A model generated the notes under the pieces. That model saw only the letters and a program-made list of their open reading frames with translations, made no database searches and was not told the DNA's origin. From contig URMS01000021.1 in the NCBI GenBank assembly GCA_900548975.1, positions 1 to 42,685 of the forward strand: a stretch of 42,685 nt of DNA. The letters run 5' to 3'. The DNA comes from an uncultured Porphyromonadaceae bacterium (GTDB taxonomy: Bacteria > Bacteroidota > Bacteroidia > Bacteroidales > Muribaculaceae). Shown here piece after piece: positions 27,201 through 35,700 of the stretch (its first letter is position 1; each line of letters begins with the position of its first letter). A program made the translations under genes and the position numbers.

Positions 27201-27368
27201 CACGCCTACACGGCTTCCCTCCAGTCTGATTGATACGCCGATCAGCAGCTCGCCGGTGTCATCGACGACTGTACCGCTGACGATAGCGGCCCGTGAGGCC
27301 GACGTACCGACAAGGCACATCACAAGCAGCAGGAGAATGTAATGAATTCTTTTCTTTACATTTTTCAT
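24234..27368 (-). CDS. xusA: SusC/RagA family TonB-dependent transporter (first pair, XusA-like)
   Basis: A 1044-residue outer-membrane transporter of full SusC architecture. It has a signal peptide of about 27 residues, a carboxypeptidase-regulatory-like domain (about 29-103, GTVVDDTGELLIGVSI), a TonB-box-like FEEVVVVGYG (about 107-116), a plug (about 118-234, with LVLVDGIERPMSS and LKDASATAVYGVKGANG) and a barrel ending in RRFNIGLRFDI. It is the first gene of the xus core, 71 bases after the GH43 lipoprotein gene. I see no TAnnTTTG promoter in that gap, so it is probably transcribed from the promoter at 29180-29187. Role: TonB-driven import of xylan oligosaccharides with the SusD 14 bases downstream. 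Confidence 0.95.
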   Translation of the reverse strand: MKNVKKRIHYILLLLVMCLVGTSASRAAIVSGTVVDDTGELLIGVSIRLEGSRVGVVTNIDGEYRIDVPDPSKAVLTFSYTGMKTESVKVNGRDVINVTMTSAVESFEEVVVVGYGQQKKASVVGAITQATGETLARTGGVSSVGAALTGNLPGVVTMQSSGMPGDEDPKIVIRGQTSWNGSDPLVLVDGIERPMSSVDIGSVQSVSVLKDASATAVYGVKGANGVILITTKRGSEGRAKISVGVNMTVKAASQLPGTEGSPEALYMRNRVIERELGLKPESWLSITPISVIEKYRNPANLEEAERYPNIDWADALFKKTAMAYNPNINISGGTKVVKYFAAIDFLHEGDLFREYETGRGYQGGYGFNRVNVRSNLDFQITKSTVFKMNISGSHGEKKSPYNVADDSFGATQMWQAAYGAPADAFIPKYSDGTWGYYPSNTQGAPNSMQNLATGGVEYTTTTRINTDFTLEQDLSFITQGLRASATVSWDNVFVEANRGICENWYSPQYKWIDPETGETIWKEQTQTNGLDFSEDMKWSIREGEARNRDTQRNIFYQGQINWGRRFGDHDVSLMGVFNRNQRATGSEFPHYREDWAFRATYNYADRYFVEYNGAYNGSEKFDRRHRFEFFNSGAVGWRISEEKFMKFSRNWLDNLKVRYSIGQVGDDNIWQRWIYATQWATHNALGFSTTPGQVSPYTWYKESQIGNPDIHWEKSLKQNLGIDFSFMRSLVAGTVELFKERRSDILVDGGRRAIPSYFGGQAPTANLGRVSSKGFEIELRINKTFGNGMHLWGNFSMTHAENKVLDFDDPQLLESYRKTTGFAIGQDHIVYDAGYANTWDDVIAMTPHNSSDDQRLPGQPIMVDYNGDGVIDSADSAPYGYSGTPQNTYNATIGWDWKGWSVYLQFYGVTNVNRTVVFESYRGKLNTLFAGVNFWSPNGTDIDRPLPVWNSTPAYYNGWDNRYNHYDGSYVRLKNAEIAYTWTSNSWIKHLGLSSLKLYFNGNNLWVWSKMPDDRESNFAGTGNASQGAYPTVRRFNIGLRFDI

Positions 27369-27439
27369 TGCGTTGGATTTAATAGATGATATTGAATTGG
27401 TCTTATATAAGGATAAGGGTTAGTTCCGTTGTATCCCGA

Positions 27440-29158
27440 TCAGTTGGAGGCACCGGAGGCGTACAGCCCGACAGTGGTGCCGGTAAAACCGCCGGCGCGT
27501 GCCGTAGACATGAATCCGGCGTCGAGACCCGATGCAAGAGTTTCCCAGGTATTGCCGTTGTCGAGAGAGTACTTGAAATCGAGATTGAGACCCTGCGATT
27601 CTATCATCAGGTTTACCGATTTATTGTCGGGGTCGAGTTCCTTGCCTGCGATTTCCTCGGTACCGTTCTCGGTGATGCGGCGGAGCACCATACGCTGACG
27701 GCTGTCCTTGCAGTCTTTGCCGAGGAAATACTGGTGAACCTCGTCTTTGAACAGAAGCATGCCGGCGCATTCGTTGTCGTTTTCGGGTACGAAAGTGAGC
27801 TTGGTGCCGGCAGTATATTTATGGTGCTGTATGCGGCGGCCGACATAGGGCAGCACAGCCTTGTCGGTCGACTTGACGTCGGCGCATTTGATAGTGAGAT
27901 GCCCGGGGTTGGCGGTGAGAGAGTAATATTCGGTGGCGGGGCCGCGGAGAGTGTGCCAGCTCTGTGCAAGCACGCTGTCGGTGAAGTTGTCGGTGTACGC
28001 GAAGTTGCCGAATGTGGCGTTTTCGCTGCGCTGATATCCTTTCTTGGTAAGCTGAAGAGGTACTTCCTCGCCTTCGCGGGTCATATAGGGCCATCCGTCT
28101 TCGGTCCATTTCACCGGCATCAGGAAGGTTTCGCGGCCGAGGTTCTCCATATCGTTTTCGATAGGACGGCAGGCAAGGAAAACGCCCCACCAGTCGCCGT
28201 CGGGACCCTGCACGATGTCGGCATGTCCGGCGCATGTCACGGGATTGGTGCGCGATTTGTCGAGCGTACGCTGTGTGAGGATAGGATTGCCTTCCCAGGG
28301 AGTGAAGGGGCCCATGGGCGAATCACCGCGGTATATCACCTCGCTGTGCCAGGTGCTTGTGCCGCCTTCGGCCGTCATGAGGTAGTATTTGCCGTTTATC
28401 TTGTAGATATGTGGGCCTTCGCACCATATGGGTTTTTCTTCGGGGCGGACGCCTTTGTTGACAACGATTTTGCGCTCGCCAACGCAGCGGTCGGTCTCGG
28501 TGTCGAATTCGACTACACGCACGGTGCGGTGTCCGGGATATTCGGGAGCGCCGTTGGGAGCGTCGTCGTTGTTGACGATATAGGCCTTGCCGTCTTCATC
28601 GAAGAAGAATGCCGGGTCGATGCCCTGTACTTCGGGAAGCATTACGGGGTCGCTCCATTCGCCGGTCGGGTCCTGGGTCTTGACGAAGAAATTGCCCGAG
28701 CCGACATTGGTCGTGATCATGTAGTAGGTCTTGTTGGCCGGATTGTAGGCGATGTCGGGCGCGAAGATGCCGCCGCTCACATGCTGCTTTTCCATGTTCT
28801 GGAGCTGTGAGGGGCGGGTGAGGACATGGCCCTTCTGTTCCCAGTTGACAAGGTCGCGGCTGTGGAATATGGGCACACCGGGGAAATAAGTGAAAGTGGA
28901 AGTCACAAGATAATAGTCGCCTTCACCATTTGTGCATATGGAAGGGTCGGAATACCATCCGGGGAGAATGGGGTTGTAGAACGAACTGTCCGACGCGAGG
29001 GGATTTGCGGCGTAGTAGTCATCGTTGCCCTCGTAGGTGAAAGAGCTGAAAATCGCATGCGACTTCTGCGGTTCGATATCGGCCGATGCGGAGGCGCAGC
29101 TTGCAGCCGCAGCCACGAGGGCGGCAGATACCGGAATAAGGCAGTGCTTGGTTTTCAT
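27440..29158 (-). CDS. GH43 lipoprotein with C-terminal beta-sandwich, first gene of the xus operon
   Basis: A 572-residue GH43 enzyme. The frame is open to 29182, but ATG at 29158 gives the signal MKTKHCLIPVSAALVAAAAS with lipid Cys21, and the upstream ATG would lie inside the promoter, so 29158 is preferred. The propeller covers about 58-370 with Asp71 in GWYSDPSIC, Asp181 in GIDPAFFFDEDG and acid Glu247 in IWCEGPHIY. The last ~190 residues form a concanavalin-like beta-sandwich of the GH43_C2 type. Enzymes of this layout include beta-xylosidases and arabinoxylan arabinofuranosidases (doubly substituted xylose among them). Its place at the head of the operon suggests it is made together with the transport complexes. 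Specificity is open. Confidence 0.9.
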   Translation of the reverse strand: MKTKHCLIPVSAALVAAAASCASASADIEPQKSHAIFSSFTYEGNDDYYAANPLASDSSFYNPILPGWYSDPSICTNGEGDYYLVTSTFTYFPGVPIFHSRDLVNWEQKGHVLTRPSQLQNMEKQHVSGGIFAPDIAYNPANKTYYMITTNVGSGNFFVKTQDPTGEWSDPVMLPEVQGIDPAFFFDEDGKAYIVNNDDAPNGAPEYPGHRTVRVVEFDTETDRCVGERKIVVNKGVRPEEKPIWCEGPHIYKINGKYYLMTAEGGTSTWHSEVIYRGDSPMGPFTPWEGNPILTQRTLDKSRTNPVTCAGHADIVQGPDGDWWGVFLACRPIENDMENLGRETFLMPVKWTEDGWPYMTREGEEVPLQLTKKGYQRSENATFGNFAYTDNFTDSVLAQSWHTLRGPATEYYSLTANPGHLTIKCADVKSTDKAVLPYVGRRIQHHKYTAGTKLTFVPENDNECAGMLLFKDEVHQYFLGKDCKDSRQRMVLRRITENGTEEIAGKELDPDNKSVNLMIESQGLNLDFKYSLDNGNTWETLASGLDAGFMSTARAGGFTGTTVGLYASGASN

Positions 29159-29179
29159 GGGTTTTTGTGATTTACTTTG

Positions 29180-29187
29180 CAAATGTA
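29180..29187 (-). promoter_or_regulatory. Promoter -7 element (TACATTTG) of the GH43-xus operon
   Basis: TACATTTG on the minus strand matches the Bacteroidota TAnnTTTG box, 21 bases before the GH43 ATG at 29158. About 20 bases upstream I find no TTG, so the -33 element is weak, which fits a promoter that needs an activator. The bipartite motif at 29260-29288 lies 72 bases upstream. Confidence 0.6.
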
Positions 29188-29259
29188 TCTAATTGTGGTT
29201 TTAACTATTTTTTGTAATTTTTCCTTTTGATTCATATATGTATCGCAGCGTACCGAATG

Positions 29260-29288
29260 ATGTATCATTCACGTTCGATTTTGTAACA
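29260..29288 (-). promoter_or_regulatory. Candidate regulator site TGTTACA-N14-TGATACAT upstream of the GH43-xus operon
   Basis: On the minus strand TGTTACA (29288-29282), 14 bases, then TGATACAT (29267-29260). The same two blocks with a 13-base gap occur at 36937-36964 upstream of GH115. Here the TGATACAT half also sits in a perfect palindrome, GAATGAT-gt-ATCATTC (29255-29270). The HTCS encoded in this locus is the obvious candidate binder, but that is an inference from position and recurrence. Confidence 0.5.
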
Positions 29289-29317
29289 CAATGTTGATAA
29301 GGAGTTGATCAGTAATT

Positions 29318-29361
29318 GATTGAGGAATGGAGCGGATCTGCCGTCCGCTCCTCCCTCAATC
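29318..29361 (-). other. Hairpin after the GH43 gene 29394-31016
   Basis: GATTGAGGAATGGAGCGGA (29318-29336) and TCCGCTCCTCCCTCAATC (29344-29361) pair almost fully, with one bulge or mismatch, around a 7-base loop. It starts about 33 bases after the GH43 stop on the transcript. No convincing T-run follows, so it is a probable 3' end structure, terminator-like but not a textbook intrinsic terminator. Confidence 0.6.
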
Positions 29362-29393
29362 GATCCCGAAAACAATCAATCTTACTTCTATCT

Positions 29394-31016
29394 CTATTTC
29401 TTCTGGTAGTCGAATTCGTCTACGTCGATGTATCCGCCGTCGCCGGTTGTGGAATAGTTGAAGATGGCGAAGCGTGTTCCCATGAAGAACCGGCGGTAGT
29501 CGAACTGCATTTTGAACGGCTTGCCGATTTCGGTCCAATTCAGGCCGTCGGTGCTGTAGGAGAATGTGGCCAGGTCCTTTCCGGGGCAGAAGTCGGCGTT
29601 GATGCGGAGCCATATATCGTTGCCGTCGAGCGCTACCGATTCGATGTCGGCAGACTCCACGCCTGTGACGCTGTGACCCGGGTCGCCCAGGGCCACCGAC
29701 GCTGTCTGAGCTATAAGATTACGTTTGCCGTCGCCCATGTCGGCCACGGTGAGAAGACCGGCATCGCCGTTCCAGGCTGCGAATCCGGCGCGGTCGCCGG
29801 CTTTCATGCCCGATATGTCGATCTTGACAGTGCCTGTGCATTCGGGGCCTTCCATGCGCTGGCTTATGGTGTTGCGGGCCACGAACACGTTGTCGGCTTT
29901 GGCGCCGGTATGCAGGCGCAGCCATCCCGGGCGCTCTGTGAGCGACCACAGTTCATCGACCGGATTATGGTTCCATTCCCACAGTATGTTTTTGCGGCCG
30001 TTGCTGAAATCGTCGGAGAGAACCACACCGGCGTTTTCGAGGGGAACCATCTTTTTCTCTATTGTCGCAGGTACGTTTCCGAGGCTGTCGCCGAGCATGG
30101 GCCATCCGTCGGTCCATGTGGCCGGGTTGAGAGTAAGGATACGGCCCACGCCTCCGCGGTCCTGGAATATCACTCCCCACCAGTTTCCGTCGGCATCATC
30201 TACAAGACAGCCTTGTCCTACATAGGGGAAGCCACCGAATTCCGATTCGAGGACTACCATCTTTTCATAGGGGCCGGTGATATTGTCGGCGCGATAGCAC
30301 AGCTGACGTCGCGGACGCCCTGCGGGCCAGGATATGACGAAGGCGTAGTACTTGCCGTTGTGCTTGATTACGCGGCTGCCTTCGTGCAGACCTGTTTCTG
30401 TCGAGTCGTGGGGTATGGCTACCGTGTCTATACCACCGGCTTTCACTCCGCTGAGATCGGGTTCGAGCTCGCGAAGACGGATATCGCCGCCGCCGTGGAA
30501 CACGTAGGCGCGGCCATCGTCATCGAGAAGCAGCGAGGCGTCGTGGAAGTGGTCGGAGCGGCTCACGAGATTCCATTTCCCGGCCGGGTCGGTGGTGGAG
30601 TAGATGTATGAGCGGTAGGGCTGGTCGTTGGGCGAGAACAGCACGTAGAACACTCCGTCGCGGTAGCGGAGCGATGTCGCCCACTGTCCTTTGCCGTAGA
30701 CGGTGCCGTTTTCGAGGTCATACCGCGGTGTGTCCTCGAGCTTGTCGAATACATAGCCGATGGTTTCCCAGTTGACAAGGTCTTTGGAGTGCATCACCGG
30801 GCATCCGGGCATCAGATGCATGGTGGTGCTCACCATATAGAAATCGTCGCCGACGCGGATAACGTCGGGATCGGGGACGTCGGCCCAGATTATAGGATTT
30901 TCGGCTGTTGCTATGGCTGCTTCCTGATTGGTCGTTTGCCTGCCACTACATCCGGCGGGAACTAAGAAGACTCCCGATGCGAGAAAAACGGTTATTGCAA
31001 GAACGGTTTTTTTCAT
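29394..31016 (-). CDS. GH43 lipoprotein (subfamily-12-like) with C-terminal beta-sandwich
   Basis: A 540-residue lipoprotein with signal ending in LVPAGC and lipid Cys23. The GH43 propeller covers about 40-330 with Asp49 in DVPDPDVIR, Asp159 in FHDASLLLDDDG and acid Glu212 in GLHEGSRVI. A GH43_C2/concanavalin-like domain (about 345-540) ends in GYIDVDEFDYQKK. This layout is that of alpha-L-arabinofuranosidases and beta-xylosidases of GH43_12 and neighbouring subfamilies. It is transcribed as a single gene: its own promoter is at 31043-31050, a terminator for the previous unit is at 31102-31141, and a hairpin follows its stop. Localisation outside the inner membrane is clear; exact linkage is not. 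Confidence 0.9.
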   Translation of the reverse strand: MKKTVLAITVFLASGVFLVPAGCSGRQTTNQEAAIATAENPIIWADVPDPDVIRVGDDFYMVSTTMHLMPGCPVMHSKDLVNWETIGYVFDKLEDTPRYDLENGTVYGKGQWATSLRYRDGVFYVLFSPNDQPYRSYIYSTTDPAGKWNLVSRSDHFHDASLLLDDDGRAYVFHGGGDIRLRELEPDLSGVKAGGIDTVAIPHDSTETGLHEGSRVIKHNGKYYAFVISWPAGRPRRQLCYRADNITGPYEKMVVLESEFGGFPYVGQGCLVDDADGNWWGVIFQDRGGVGRILTLNPATWTDGWPMLGDSLGNVPATIEKKMVPLENAGVVLSDDFSNGRKNILWEWNHNPVDELWSLTERPGWLRLHTGAKADNVFVARNTISQRMEGPECTGTVKIDISGMKAGDRAGFAAWNGDAGLLTVADMGDGKRNLIAQTASVALGDPGHSVTGVESADIESVALDGNDIWLRINADFCPGKDLATFSYSTDGLNWTEIGKPFKMQFDYRRFFMGTRFAIFNYSTTGDGGYIDVDEFDYQKK

Positions 31017-31042
31017 GGTTTCTTTGTATGGTTGGATGTGTG

Positions 31043-31050
31043 CAAAATTA
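31043..31050 (-). promoter_or_regulatory. Promoter -7 element (TAATTTTG) of the GH43 gene
   Basis: TAATTTTG on the minus strand, 26 bases before the ATG at 31016. It lies in a 16-base stretch, TAATCTAATTTTGCAC, that is identical to the core promoter of the GH115 operon at 37011-37026. A half-site TGATACA (31151-31145) of the bipartite motif lies 94 bases upstream. No TTG at -33. Confidence 0.6.
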
Positions 31051-31101
31051 GATTAACAGGAGCAGAGCAGGGTTCACCGGAGTAACATGTAGGCATGAAA
31101 A

Positions 31102-31141
31102 ACGAAACGCAACCGTAGATTTACGTCACAGTTGCGTTCGT
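31102..31141 (-). terminator. Intrinsic terminator of the HTCS-esterase unit
   Basis: ACGAAACGCAAC (31102-31113) pairs with GTTGCGTTCGT (31131-31141) with one bulged base. An inner CGTA/TACG pair can extend the structure, and on the minus strand the stem is followed by a T-run (31102-31098). It lies 27 bases after the esterase stop, so it should end the transcript of the regulator and esterase genes. Confidence 0.7.
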
Positions 31142-31168
31142 ATTTGTATCATAAACAGTGTCAGAAGA

Positions 31169-32785
31169 CTATCTGGGTGTGGAAAGGATGGCCTCGGCGG
31201 TGCGTCGGCCCGGCGTTTTCTTGTCGCGGGGATGGATGTCGTTCCACTCGCCTATATCGCCGTTTTTTATCCAGTATGCACGGTCGGTTTCTTCGGCGGC
31301 CTGTCGCTGGGCGTCGCGCATCTGTTGCCATGCGGCACGGCCTCCGGTGTCGGACGGATGCAGGAAATCGGCCAGTTCGACGATGTAGAACGGCAGTTGC
31401 GGATTATCGAATGTATCGCGCCAGTCGGCTATGAGCGACTTCATGAGGCCGCAGTAACGATGGCGTATATCGACGTCCGATTCGCCCTGGTACCATACCA
31501 CTCCGCGGAAAGGCAGACGGGCCATAGGAGCTATAAGGCCATTGTAGAGAGTGGTCGGATTTTGGAAAAAGTCGGTATGGGCAGGCACCTGCGGCATGCG
31601 TGCGCCCATGGAGTGCTTCCATTTTCCTTCGAGCGATACCTCGCTGCCGTCGGCGAAGATGAATTTGTGCGGCTTTTCTGGAACGAAATGAGGCGTTCCG
31701 ACGTTGCTCACCACCCTCACCGTAACGGTGTTGTCGCCTTCGTGAAGGATCCCTTCGGGCACGGTATAGATGCGGGGCGGATACTGATAGGCCGTGAATC
31801 CTACAAAGGTGCCGTTGACCCACACGGAGTCGGCATCGACAATGCAGCCCAGGCGCAACTCAGCGGGTTTTCCGGCATGGCCGGCGTCGATGCTGAATGA
31901 GCGGCGCAGCCAGTGTGACCCGTTGGCGGCCTTGCCGTCGGCTGTGCCCCATTCACGGCCAAGGAGTTCGACTTCTTTCCATCCGCTGTCATCGTATGCG
32001 GGCGAAGCCGGATGCGTGCCGCGGTAGCCCGGGTCGGTGGATATCATGGTCGTGTACCACAGATACGACGCACGGTCTTCGGCTTTGCCGACAAGGCTGC
32101 GATACAGGTCGTCTTCGACAAGGCGCAGGCGTACAGCCATGTCGGGATAGTCGGCCACGGCTTTTTCGCTGAGCCATGTCTCGATTTTGGAGCCGCCCCA
32201 GCTCGAGTTGACTATTCCGACAGGCACATTGCCGTTGCGCTCGTAGAGTTCGCGAGCCATGAAGTAGACCAGCGCGCCGAACTGTTCGGCCTCACCGGGA
32301 CGGGCTTTTTTCCATCGCGAGGGGCTTACGTCGGTACGCGGCCCATGGAAGGCATATTCTTTCGGAGTTTTGAATTCGCGTATGCGGTCGTTGCTGTAGC
32401 TGCCGACCTCGTCGCGGAAGAAATCCATCACACGGTTCACCGGCAACTCCATGTTGCTCTGACCGGAGCAGAGATAGATGTCGCCGAAGAGTACGTCGTC
32501 GACGCGCAGATCGTTTACTTCGAGGGTATATGGACCTCCGGCTCCAACCGGATCGAGAGTGGCGCACCAGGTGCTGTCGGCACCGGCGACGGCCGTGGCT
32601 TTGCGACCGGCGAGCCGTACGTCGATTTTTTCACCGGGGTCGGCTTTTCCCCATATTTTCACAGGACAGTCGCGCTGCAGAATAACACCGTCGGAGAGTA
32701 CCGACGGCAGTCTGACGGCAGCCGGGGCCACACATGGGGCTGCAAGAGCGCATGCGAGCACGAAAAGGTTCAATATCTTTTTCAT
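31169..32785 (-). CDS. Sialate-O-acetylesterase-type SGNH esterase, probable acetyl xylan esterase
   Basis: A 538-residue exported protein with a signal peptide of about 22 residues and a short N-terminal beta domain. The SGNH catalytic domain has Ser110 in CSGQSNMEL, the VGIVNSSWGGSKIE block, WYQGESD and the C-terminal Asp516/His518 in NDIHPRD. It is interrupted near 245-370 by a jelly-roll beta domain (WLRRSFSI ... VWVNGTFVG). The protein ends soon after the catalytic His, without any extra C-terminal domain. In xylan loci such enzymes remove acetyl groups. Its ATG overlaps the stop of the HTCS gene by 4 bases, so it should be made from the same transcript as the regulator. A terminator follows at 31102-31141. 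Confidence 0.88.
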   Translation of the reverse strand: MKKILNLFVLACALAAPCVAPAAVRLPSVLSDGVILQRDCPVKIWGKADPGEKIDVRLAGRKATAVAGADSTWCATLDPVGAGGPYTLEVNDLRVDDVLFGDIYLCSGQSNMELPVNRVMDFFRDEVGSYSNDRIREFKTPKEYAFHGPRTDVSPSRWKKARPGEAEQFGALVYFMARELYERNGNVPVGIVNSSWGGSKIETWLSEKAVADYPDMAVRLRLVEDDLYRSLVGKAEDRASYLWYTTMISTDPGYRGTHPASPAYDDSGWKEVELLGREWGTADGKAANGSHWLRRSFSIDAGHAGKPAELRLGCIVDADSVWVNGTFVGFTAYQYPPRIYTVPEGILHEGDNTVTVRVVSNVGTPHFVPEKPHKFIFADGSEVSLEGKWKHSMGARMPQVPAHTDFFQNPTTLYNGLIAPMARLPFRGVVWYQGESDVDIRHRYCGLMKSLIADWRDTFDNPQLPFYIVELADFLHPSDTGGRAAWQQMRDAQRQAAEETDRAYWIKNGDIGEWNDIHPRDKKTPGRRTAEAILSTPR

Positions 32786-35700
32786 AGGGAGTCGATTGGA
32801 TTATCGGGAACAGGCGGAACATCGCCGCGGAGGCACCGCTGACGGTATTCCGTGGGCGAGAAACCGGTATAGCGCTTGAAGGCGGTGGAGAAATGCGGCT
32901 GCGAGGAGAAGCCTACGGCATAGGCCACCTGGGTGACGTCGACATCGGGCTTCTGGAGCAGCAGACATGCGCGTTTGAGCCTTATGTTGCGTATGAAATC
33001 GCTCGGAGTCATGCCGATTATGTCCTTGAGCTTGCGGTGGAGCTGCACACGGCTTATGCCCACGCTTCGCCCGAGCATCTCGACGTTGAGATCGGGATTG
33101 TCGATCTGGCTGTTGATGATGCTCATTATCTTCTCCATCAGAGCCTCGTCGTTGCCTTTGAGTTCGGGGGCTGCCTTGGATGCGTCGACATTCTGAGCGC
33201 CTGAGAATTTTCCTTTGAGTTTCAATCGGTTGCCTATGAGATTGTCGATGAGTGTATCGAGTTCCTCGATGTTGAACGGTTTACCCAGATATCCGTCGGC
33301 GCCTTTGTCCCAGCCCTCGATGCGGTCGGCGATTTCGTTTTTGGACGACAGCATGATTACGGGGATATGGTGTGTGTCGACATTCGATTTCATCAGACGG
33401 AGGAATGTGAGGCCGTCCATTACAGGCATTTTAACATCGCAGATCACGAGGTCGATATTGCCTTCGTTGATGATTTTGAGGGCATCGGCGCCATTGTCGG
33501 CTGTAGTAATCTTATAGCCCGATTCTTCGAGCTGACGGCGTATGTAGTCGCGCAGTTCCTTGTCATCGTCTACGAAAAGTATGCGTCTGGAGGCCGCAAC
33601 GCGTTTCCGCTTGGGCTTATCAACAATGTCCTTGTGATCTATGTCGCTTATAACCAAATGTTTATCGGGGGGGGTATTGCCAGGCCCGGCGTTTTTCCTG
33701 ATAAGTTCTGTGGGAGCATAGGCCGATTCGTCGAGCGGTATGCGGACCGAGAACACGCTTCCGCCGACGCCGTCGGTGCGGTTGCATCCCGATATGGAGC
33801 CGTGGTGCAGCAGAGTCAGCTGACGGCACAGATCGAGACCTATGCCCACGCCAGCGATGCCGGCCGAATGATTTTCGCGGGCACGGTAGAAGCGGGCAAA
33901 AATCTGTTCCTGGGTCTTGTTGCCCAGGCCTATGCCGGTATCGACTACGCTCACCTGCGCGCATGCGCCGAGAACATCGTCGTCCACACCTTTGAGTATT
34001 ACATCGATTTTGCCGCCGTCTGGGGTATACTTGATGGCGTTGGAGATGATGTTGACCAGAATTTTGTCGAAATTGTCGCGGTCTACCCATGCTTCGTCGG
34101 GCACGCCGCCTTCGTTGACGAATCCGAGCTCGATTTTCTTGTCGGCCGCCTGAGGTTTGAACATGTCGACAAGTTCTTCGATAAATACGGCCAGATTTGT
34201 CGGTCGGCATAACAGGCGCATGCCGCCTTTTTCGATTTTCCGGAGGTCGAGCAGCTGGTTCACGAGGGAGAGTATTCGCTGGCCGTTGCGGTACATTGTG
34301 CGTAGTTTTTCTGTTACGGCCGGAGGAAAGGGTTCCTTCAGAAGCGATTCAAGAGGCGTAAGGATGAGCGTTATAGGCGAGCGGATGTCGTGCGATACAT
34401 CGATGAAGAAGCGAATCTTGGCTTCGCTGATCTTTTCGCCGCGCTTTTTCTCGATTACGACAATAGAAAGAACAATAAGCACCACTATAATTACAGCGTA
34501 CAGTACCTTGGCCACCGCAGTCATGTACCACGGAGTGGAGATTACGATGGTGATCATCGTTTCGTCGGATGTCACATTGTTGTCGGTGGCTTTAAGGAAG
34601 AGAAGGTATTTGCCGGGGTCGAGATGTGGCAGGTAGATCACATTGTCGCCCGGTGCGGTGATGGTCCAGTCGTCCTGCAGGCCCGATATACGCCATATAT
34701 ATCTTACATTGGCGGCGTCGCGGAAATCGAGGGTGGAAAGCTTGAGGGTGAGGGAGTTGTCTTTGTAAGGCAGATTCAGGCGCAGCGACTCGCCGTCGGT
34801 AATTACAGTGTCGCCGTCGATCGTGGTGGAGCGGTTGATACGCTGTCCGTTGAGGATAATTGCCGTGGCTTCGATTTTGCGGTCGAAACCCATGGTGGGG
34901 ATGGAGTCGGAGTGAAAAGCCGTGATGCCGAGGTCGCTGCCCAGCACTATGCTGTTGTCGGCGGCGACGCCTCCATGCGGGAATGATTTTTCGAACAGGC
35001 CATATCCGCCATAGTACACCACAATGCGGTTACTGTCGGGGCTGAGATAATTGAGGCCTCGCTTGGTGCCGATCCAGAAACCGCCTTTATCGTCGGCTAT
35101 GACAGAACGGACGTCGTTGTCGGTGAGACCATCGGCGGTAGTGTACTTGTGGCGGACGTATGTGTCGGCATCGTAGTGTATCAGGCCATGACTTGTGCCG
35201 GCGAGGACGCTTCCGTCGCTGTGGGAAGCCAGGGCGTAGGTGGCACCTTTGATAAAAGGCATCTGGTCGAGGATGCGCAGTTCGTCGTTGGCGATATCGT
35301 AGCAGGATATGCCTCCGTACAGTCCTATCCATACATGCGATGAATCGGGCGACATTTCCATAGATGCGAAAAACGGATTGTTGAGCCGTCCTCCCTCGGG
35401 ATCGAACTCATACCATTTTTTTGCGCCTGTGGACGGGTTGTATTTCAGCAGACCTACTCCGTGGAAACCGATAAGATATTCTTCTCCGGGGAGATGGCAC
35501 ATGACCAGGGTGGGGTATTTTCCCGGCTGGTCGAGTATTTTGTGGAGTCTTCCGGAAGTCCATGAAAATTCCCATATGCCGTCGTTGGCCAGCCCGACGA
35601 GCAGCTTGTCGCCCGACAGCGGCAATATGGATCGCACGATGCCGCGGGTGGGTATGGCCGCACGCGACACCAGCTTGCCTTCGGTGGTGAGTATAGCCAG

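Noticed and set aside
27369..27439. Separate promoter for the first SusC gene, around the palindrome CTTATATAAG (27402-27411)
   Set aside because: There is no TAnnTTTG box in the spacer and the palindrome is short and AT-rich, which is expected by chance.
29159..29182. Upstream ATG of the GH43 gene at 29182
   Set aside because: It overlaps the -7 box at 29180-29187, so it would not be in the transcript; the ATG at 29158 gives a lipoprotein signal.
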